In this document: positions 57,920 through 62,000 of the stretch, in pieces
How the letters are laid out: each line of letters opens with the position of its first letter
How positions within the stretch are numbered: the stretch's first letter is position 1
Assembly: GCA_002633005.1 (NCBI GenBank)
Contig: NMRA01000109.1
Location: forward strand, 408,624-470,623
Reading direction: 5' to 3'
From: Phoronis australis
Lineage: Eukaryota > Phoronida > Phoronidae
DNA length: 62,000 nt
Position numbers and translations under genes: made by a program
Notes under the pieces: generated by a model
Told to the model about the DNA's origin: nothing
The model's input: the letters and a program-made list of their open reading frames with translations, nothing else
Databases searched by the model: none

Positions 57920-58709
57920 ATAGACCTCCAACCTCGTTATTTTGTTTTTTTTTGTATTAAAAAGTTAATTTTATTTGTTGATTAAGTCACAGAAAGTACA
58001 TACTTTGATCATTGTCATGTATTTGTCTCATACTGTTTGATAAACGCTGTCAGAATAATCTATTATTTTCATACAGTCTGTGTGCACATTCACAGAGCAC
58101 AGAGATCATTCCACTATATTGTTTTTGTACTATAACGTATTTCTGGTGTATTATGCAAACAAGCTTATTTTACAAAATTAGTCAATGTTTTAGTCATTGG
58201 GGCACAAATTTTGCCCAGTCTCAAGTGTTTTGTTTTATTTTTGTTGTCAGACAATGCCAGAATAACTTCCTAGTAACATCCAGACTTAGTTTGCATTTTT
58301 GCCACTAGGTGTCTCTTTACATTTTTTTAAATTTCACTGTTTACAATTAATCTACAATAGTAAAACATGTAATGTAAGTTTAATATTGTTCAATACAATG
58401 GCACTGATGGGACCATATTACTTGTTTTACAAAAAAGTCACCAAAACTGTTGTTTTTACAAATATAAGTTTACTAAGCTCTTTTGTGATTATTAGGTAAC
58501 TTCAAACTCAAATTTCTCAAAAATGTGCAACTTTATATATGGAAACTTTTTAGATTTTGAAAACACTCTAATAAATGAATTAAAAAACACCAAAATAAAA
58601 TTGCCCCCCTAAAGTACTCACAAAAACCATTTTTCTATAGGCCCTACAAATTCTGGCCCACCAACAAATGAGCATGGTATACTGTGCGATTTATGTTGAA
58701 TTATTCAAC

Positions 58710-58725
58710 GGTTCTTTTAAGAACC
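58710..58725 (+). promoter_or_regulatory. Histone-type 3' stem-loop 1
   Basis: GGTTCTTTTAAGAACC fits the histone mRNA 3'-end consensus GGYYYU-UHUH-ARRRCC at every position (6-bp stem, UUUA loop), preceded by CAAC and followed by ATTTCA. In animals SLBP binds this element and the pre-mRNA is cut just after it. No histone ORF is present upstream. Confidence 0.55.
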
Positions 58726-58750
58726 ATTTCACGCTACACCTACAACCAAC

Positions 58751-58766
58751 GGCCCTTTTAAGGGCC
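58751..58766 (+). promoter_or_regulatory. Histone-type 3' stem-loop 2
   Basis: GGCCCTTTTAAGGGCC, again a full consensus match, with the canonical CAAC before and ACTCA after. 41 bases after the first. CCCAGAAGAACTG 20 bases later is purine-rich and could stand in for a histone downstream element. The complement does not fit the loop consensus, so orientation is +. Confidence 0.6.
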
Positions 58767-59380
58767 ACTCAACACTACCCAGAAGAACTGCTCACTTGAG
58801 AATGTTGATTTATAAACATGCCTTCCGTAGTTTTCTCAGTAGGCCTATGTGAACCATAAACAGAGACCGCCATAAATCAAAAACTGTCCGATAACTATGC
58901 TGCTATTGGGCAAGCAGACGACATAATCAGTCGGCACCGAAGTTTGAATTTTGCAATTAATTACCAGTAGCATTGCCAAAAGTATTCACAATACCAACAC
59001 TTCTACTATTGAACGACTTTGAAAGGCGTTTCAATGCCGAAATTAATATTTTTTTCGTTGTTTTGGACAGTAAAGTAGATGCAAGTATTTCTTGTCAAAA
59101 TGCACTAACCGGAAACTGCACCAGAAAGGTCAGGAGAGTTCAGCTCAGCATGTAAGGATATGCCGGAGTTGCGAATCTGTTGTCTATAGTCTATGTTGCA
59201 ATGAAGGCACAAGATGGCTATGTACCTTATATCAACAAATGAACAGAATTAGAAAATTTCGAAAAAATTAACTCGCAAAATTCACCATAGAGTTTGACAA
59301 GTCCCTAACGGGCACATGCTGTAAGACGTAAGGTGTTTCTAAATAAGCAAGGATGTTAACGTCATTGTGTACGTCATACA
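58767..59380. other. No gene; distal micro-exon unit before 59382
   Basis: 59280-59380 shows a weak unit resemblance (AGTCCCTAACGGGCACATGC, GATGTTAACGTCATTG). Otherwise nothing. Confidence 0.4.
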
Positions 59381-59381
59381 G

Positions 59382-59393
59382 GTACTGACAAGG
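59382..59393 (+). CDS. Candidate micro-exon 12 (12 nt, phase 1-1)
   Basis: Acceptor TGTACGTCATACAG, donor GTAAGC. The core GTACTGACAAGG reads (G)TDK(G) in phase 1 and differs from 46175-46186 by one base. It is the last candidate before the terminal exon, which begins with Gly-Gly-Pro codons in the same phase. Confidence 0.42.
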
Positions 59394-60118
59394 GTAAGCA
59401 TTTGTTACTAGTCGAAATGCATTTTCTCCAAGTATGTTGTGTTGTCATTTTTATGCTTCTCTTTCTGTTTCTTGTTTGCACGCTACAGGTTTCGTTAGGT
59501 CAACATGAAATTTTTCAAAACACTTGGGTTGCCGTTTCAATTATTAGCCGACTGCCCTTACATGTATAGGGCAACTGGCTTACTAGGTTTCCTATCTATG
59601 ATCCATATACTCTGGAAAACATTGCAGTTTTCCTCCAATTACGTAATGCAAGTTTTATTTGAACGTTTGAGAAAAATTCGCAAGTCCCGAGCTAAAGATT
59701 CCTGTCCAAAATATCCTAATTCCATCCCGACACTGCAGACTAATGATCTACATGCATAGAGACGAACTCGAGAATCCCGGATAAGCGTCACATTTCACAT
59801 AATTTTCACCCAATGATGTGAAGATTTGTGAACACTCACGAATTTGACATCTGTAGATCAGTGCAATTGGATTCATATTCGATTGAAATTATTATGATTT
59901 GGTTTACACGATTTCCCGAGTCAGTCTGCATTCTCTTTGTCACCGGTGATTGACAGATAAGGTCCATTTTGAAATGCTGTCACACTTATTCACTGGGAAT
60001 TTCTAAGTGAGATTCTTACCTGAATTTGTACATTTTGCAAGGCTCCTACAGTTGCTGGACCATTAAACATGTTTCATCGATTGTGCGTAAACACATGATT
60101 GCATGTTACTGATTGTAT
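59394..60118. other. Putative last intron, first part; nothing else seen
   Basis: An ORF from ATG 59505 (MKFFKTLGLPFQLLADC) resembles a signal-peptide start only in its first residues and lacks a hydrophobic core; I do not call it. Confidence 0.4.
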
Positions 60119-61131
60119 TCATAGGCGGATTTAGGGGAGCCCAGGGGGCCCGCCCCCCCCCCCCCTTGGCTGCCGCAAAAAAATAAAACAGTAAGAGCGT
60201 AGGGAAATGGTGAGTTTATTAATTAAACCCGGTATTTAAAAATATACGGATGAAAAAAGATTTAAATGTGTGCAGTTTTAGTGTTGGGGGGGGCTCAAAT
60301 CCAATTTCAAGTGTCAAATTCGGAACACGGCGCGTTCATAACGGAACTATGGCTAAGTATAGAATCTCCCGCGATACCCTAGGCGACCGGCAGTAGCGCT
60401 GTGCACTACAACTCCGTTTCCGTTGTCTGCTCCACTGCGGAATGAAGAAAATTTACTTCATTTTTTAAAGAAAATGGAACCTGAGTGACGATGAAAAAAC
60501 AGAAGCTGCTGGAAAGATGTGAATTTTAATCGAAGCCTTAGTGAATCACTCAGAAACTCGCAATACTCTCTTTGTCAAACCTTATCTTAAGACGGTTTCC
60601 AAAGCAATCCCTTCATTATTGCCAACACGAAAAAAGGATTTGGTCTTTTGGGCATTTGAAGACTATTTCAAATACGAGAAATTTGTTAAGAATTGATGGC
60701 ACAAAATATAAAACGTGTGATAAGCATTACAAAAAGAAGTAGGTTTCGCACGCAAACGCTGTGGCCCATAAACAAGTAAGTATTTTAGTATGAAAGTAGT
60801 AGTCAAATCGTGGTGGTGTAGTGGTAACGTACGCGCGCTCTGTCCGCCAGGTCGTGAGTTCGAGTGCTTGATACTTGCATTTTTTTTCCTGTTTGACACG
60901 TTCTCCGTGTTTTTATTTTGCCTTTTTTTCTTGGATAATACTTCAGGAATCAAGGAAAATGCTTGATTTTTAGAGGTAAAAACAGAAAAATTTCCTGGGC
61001 GGGAGGGGGGTTTGCCGACCTCCCCCCATTCGGTACTATGCGCATCTACATTCGTGGTTCAGTTTGCGCAAATGCTTCCAACCGGACAAAATGTTGGGCC
61101 CCCCTTGTGATATCCAAGATCCGCCACTGGT
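60119..61131. mobile_element. hAT-like non-autonomous element, ~1 kb
   Basis: TAGGCGGATTTAGGGGAGCCC at 60123 faces, in reverse complement, CCAGTGGCGGATCTTGGATATC ending at about 61131, with C-run/G-run sequence (GCCCGCCCCCCC, GGGGGGCCCA) inside both ends. CAGTGGCGGATC-type ends are typical of hAT-like MITEs. GTATT occurs next to both ends, but a full 8-bp duplication cannot be shown. It would lie within the last intron of the micro-exon gene. Confidence 0.5.
60806..60878 (+). repeat. tRNA-like (SINE head) sequence
   Basis: GGTGGTGTAGTGGTAACG resembles a pol III A box (TRGYNNARNGG), and 25 bases on GTGAGTTCGAGTGC resembles a B box (GGTTCGANNCC). The acceptor and anticodon stems do not pair properly, so this is not a working tRNA gene; a tRNA-derived SINE head is the likeliest reading. 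A T-rich tail follows. Confidence 0.5.
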
Positions 61132-61263
61132 ATTTAGCAGGTTTTGACAACCAATGCTTTTACATTGTACGCAGTAGAAAATTTCAACCTTAAAGTGCAT
61201 TTACGGCGAAAATGGTAAAGCGTTATTACCAAGCAGTGAATATATTTTGGGTTAAAATTTAAG

Positions 61264-61469
61264 GTGGCGGTCCCGCTGGAAAGAGTATCAATGGCTCTTC
61301 ACCTAATGATGGCGGCCAAACCGGAGGCGGTGGTGAGGACAAAAAAGATATTGAAAAAGGTGGTGAGGACAAAACAGACATTGAAGAAGGTGGTGAGGAC
61401 GAACAAGACATTGAAGAAGACGGTGAGAGAAAATTAGTTCTGGAAATTCTTGCAGTTGCCGAACATTAA
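61264..61469 (+). CDS. 3' terminal exon of the micro-exon gene (acidic repeats)
   Basis: The acceptor is GGGTTAAAATTTAAG (AAG type, T/A-rich). Read in phase 1 the exon is open for 67 codons plus TAA at 61467. It encodes a Gly-rich start (GGPAGKSINGSSPNDGGQTG), then three tandem ~10-residue acidic repeats of the form GGED(K/E)xDIE(K/E)(K/G/E), and a C-terminus ending LVLEILAVAEH. The repeats correspond to a 30-bp minisatellite. No family was recognised; the composition suits a disordered, perhaps secreted or mineral-binding protein, but that is a guess. Coding is supported by sense-strand openness, codon-scale periodicity and agreement with the array phase. Confidence 0.55.
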
Positions 61470-61613
61470 AAAATCGAGATTCCGCCATTTACTCTGCAAT
61501 TAACACATCAATCATCACCCTGATTCCTAGCAATAGACTTAGTTACGAGATTTCTGTTTTTGAAAACCTACATTTCAATGAGATTGAGCAGGTTTGAAAT
61601 GAGTATTTAAATA

Positions 61614-61619
61614 ATTAAA
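61614..61619 (+). terminator. Possible ATTAAA polyadenylation signal
   Basis: Common variant hexamer 145 bases after the stop of the terminal exon; no AATAAA in the interval. Weak, in AT-rich sequence. Confidence 0.25.
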
Positions 61620-62000
61620 TTTTGATACACGGACAAAATTTTGTAGCAAACCGCAGGTAGTGTAGTTTTCAAATTGAACTGGACACATTTCGACTGAACT
61701 CTCTCAAAATCTACCAAATTTTGACGCACGTTAGCTTCAAGATAGAATTGTTTTGCATGTTCATGTCCTTGACTAAATTGAAGCGAGATTGCTCTTTGTT
61801 AGGTGTCGACCACTTGCCTGCAGTGTATTTTAAACACATTGGTAATTTATTCTCAGTGAGTACTGATAAAGGTTTTCTGTCTTCACGCCAAATGCGATTG
61901 CTCTGAGAAGTATTAGGTCGCTGTTGTAGTCAACTTCTTAAAGAGGACGTATTTGGTGTCATCTAAGTGACTATTGCCTAATCTATTACTAATCTAGAGG
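61620..62000. other. No recognisable feature
   Basis: A 61-residue ORF (61721-61906) without domain. Confidence 0.4.

Larger units (their letters stand above)
55521..58624. mobile_element. TIR element, 3.1 kb, carrying a CXC-type gene relic
   Basis: 55521-55628 (TTGTGAGTACTTTGGGGGGCAA ... TTGCACATTTTTT) pairs in reverse complement with 58515-58624 (AAAAATGTGCAA ... TTGCCCCCCTAAAGTACTCACAA). The arms are ~110 bp. A gene relic fills the middle (56100-57919), and a single arm of the fold-back family lies inside at 56360-56560. The target duplication could not be identified. Confidence 0.7.

Noticed and set aside
59505-59759. 84-residue ORF beginning MKFFKTLG
   Set aside because: The start resembles that of 50123 for only a few codons; no hydrophobic signal core and no donor in phase.
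1-62000. CRISPR arrays, bacterial operons, prophage
   Set aside because: No regularly spaced short repeats, no ribosome-binding-site-led long ORFs; the window is eukaryotic.

Overview
This looks like AT-rich nuclear DNA from an invertebrate animal, most likely marine. It has no long ORFs or operons. It does have GT-AG splice signals, a Jockey-type LINE, a THAP relic, many TIR elements and MITEs, and degenerate multicopy gene families of a kind I know from marine invertebrate genomes. A 956-base assembly gap (19780-20735) splits the LINE. I cannot name the species.

Main result: at least twelve very short candidate exons (12, 21, 24 or 30 nt) lie on the + strand between 4662 and 59393. Each sits between a pyrimidine-rich AG acceptor and a GTGAG/GTAAG donor (one GC donor). 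Every length is a multiple of three. All are open only when read in phase 1, with the first two bases completing a split codon. A 206-base 3' terminal exon at 61264-61469 is open for 68 codons in the same phase, with three ~10-residue acidic repeats and a stop. The exons lie in copies of one ancestral unit whose introns align well while the exon cores differ. I read this as a micro-exon gene, with first exon not securely identified, for a short modular, perhaps secreted, protein. It needs RNA evidence.

Layout. 1-4250: little but a CAT/CGT repeat, a MITE end and a degenerate multicopy ORF. 4250-5640, 35640-39300 and 48000-50700: three diverged copies of one duplicon with micro-exons; only the last has an intact signal-peptide ORF (50123-50359). 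8980-11880: LINE scraps and a TTATCCCA MITE cluster. 14200-18920: two micro-exon units and a fold-back transposon with a clear target duplication. 19390-28211: LINE, a duplicated repeat with a P2X7-like exon trace, a TTAA-flanked element inserted in one copy, and a TIR element. 29545-33786: second copy of the degenerate ORF and a second TTAA-flanked element with a possible spliced minus-strand gene. 39653-43198: an inverted-repeat-bounded insertion carrying two possible small spliced genes, interrupting a tandem run of ~510-bp micro-exon units (39300-44415). 53334-58770: a THAP relic, a TIR element with a cysteine-rich CXC-like gene relic, and two orphan histone-type stem-loops. 60119-61131: a hAT-like non-autonomous element with a tRNA-like head, just before the terminal exon.

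All exon models are inferred from sequence alone, and degenerate copies are labelled as such.
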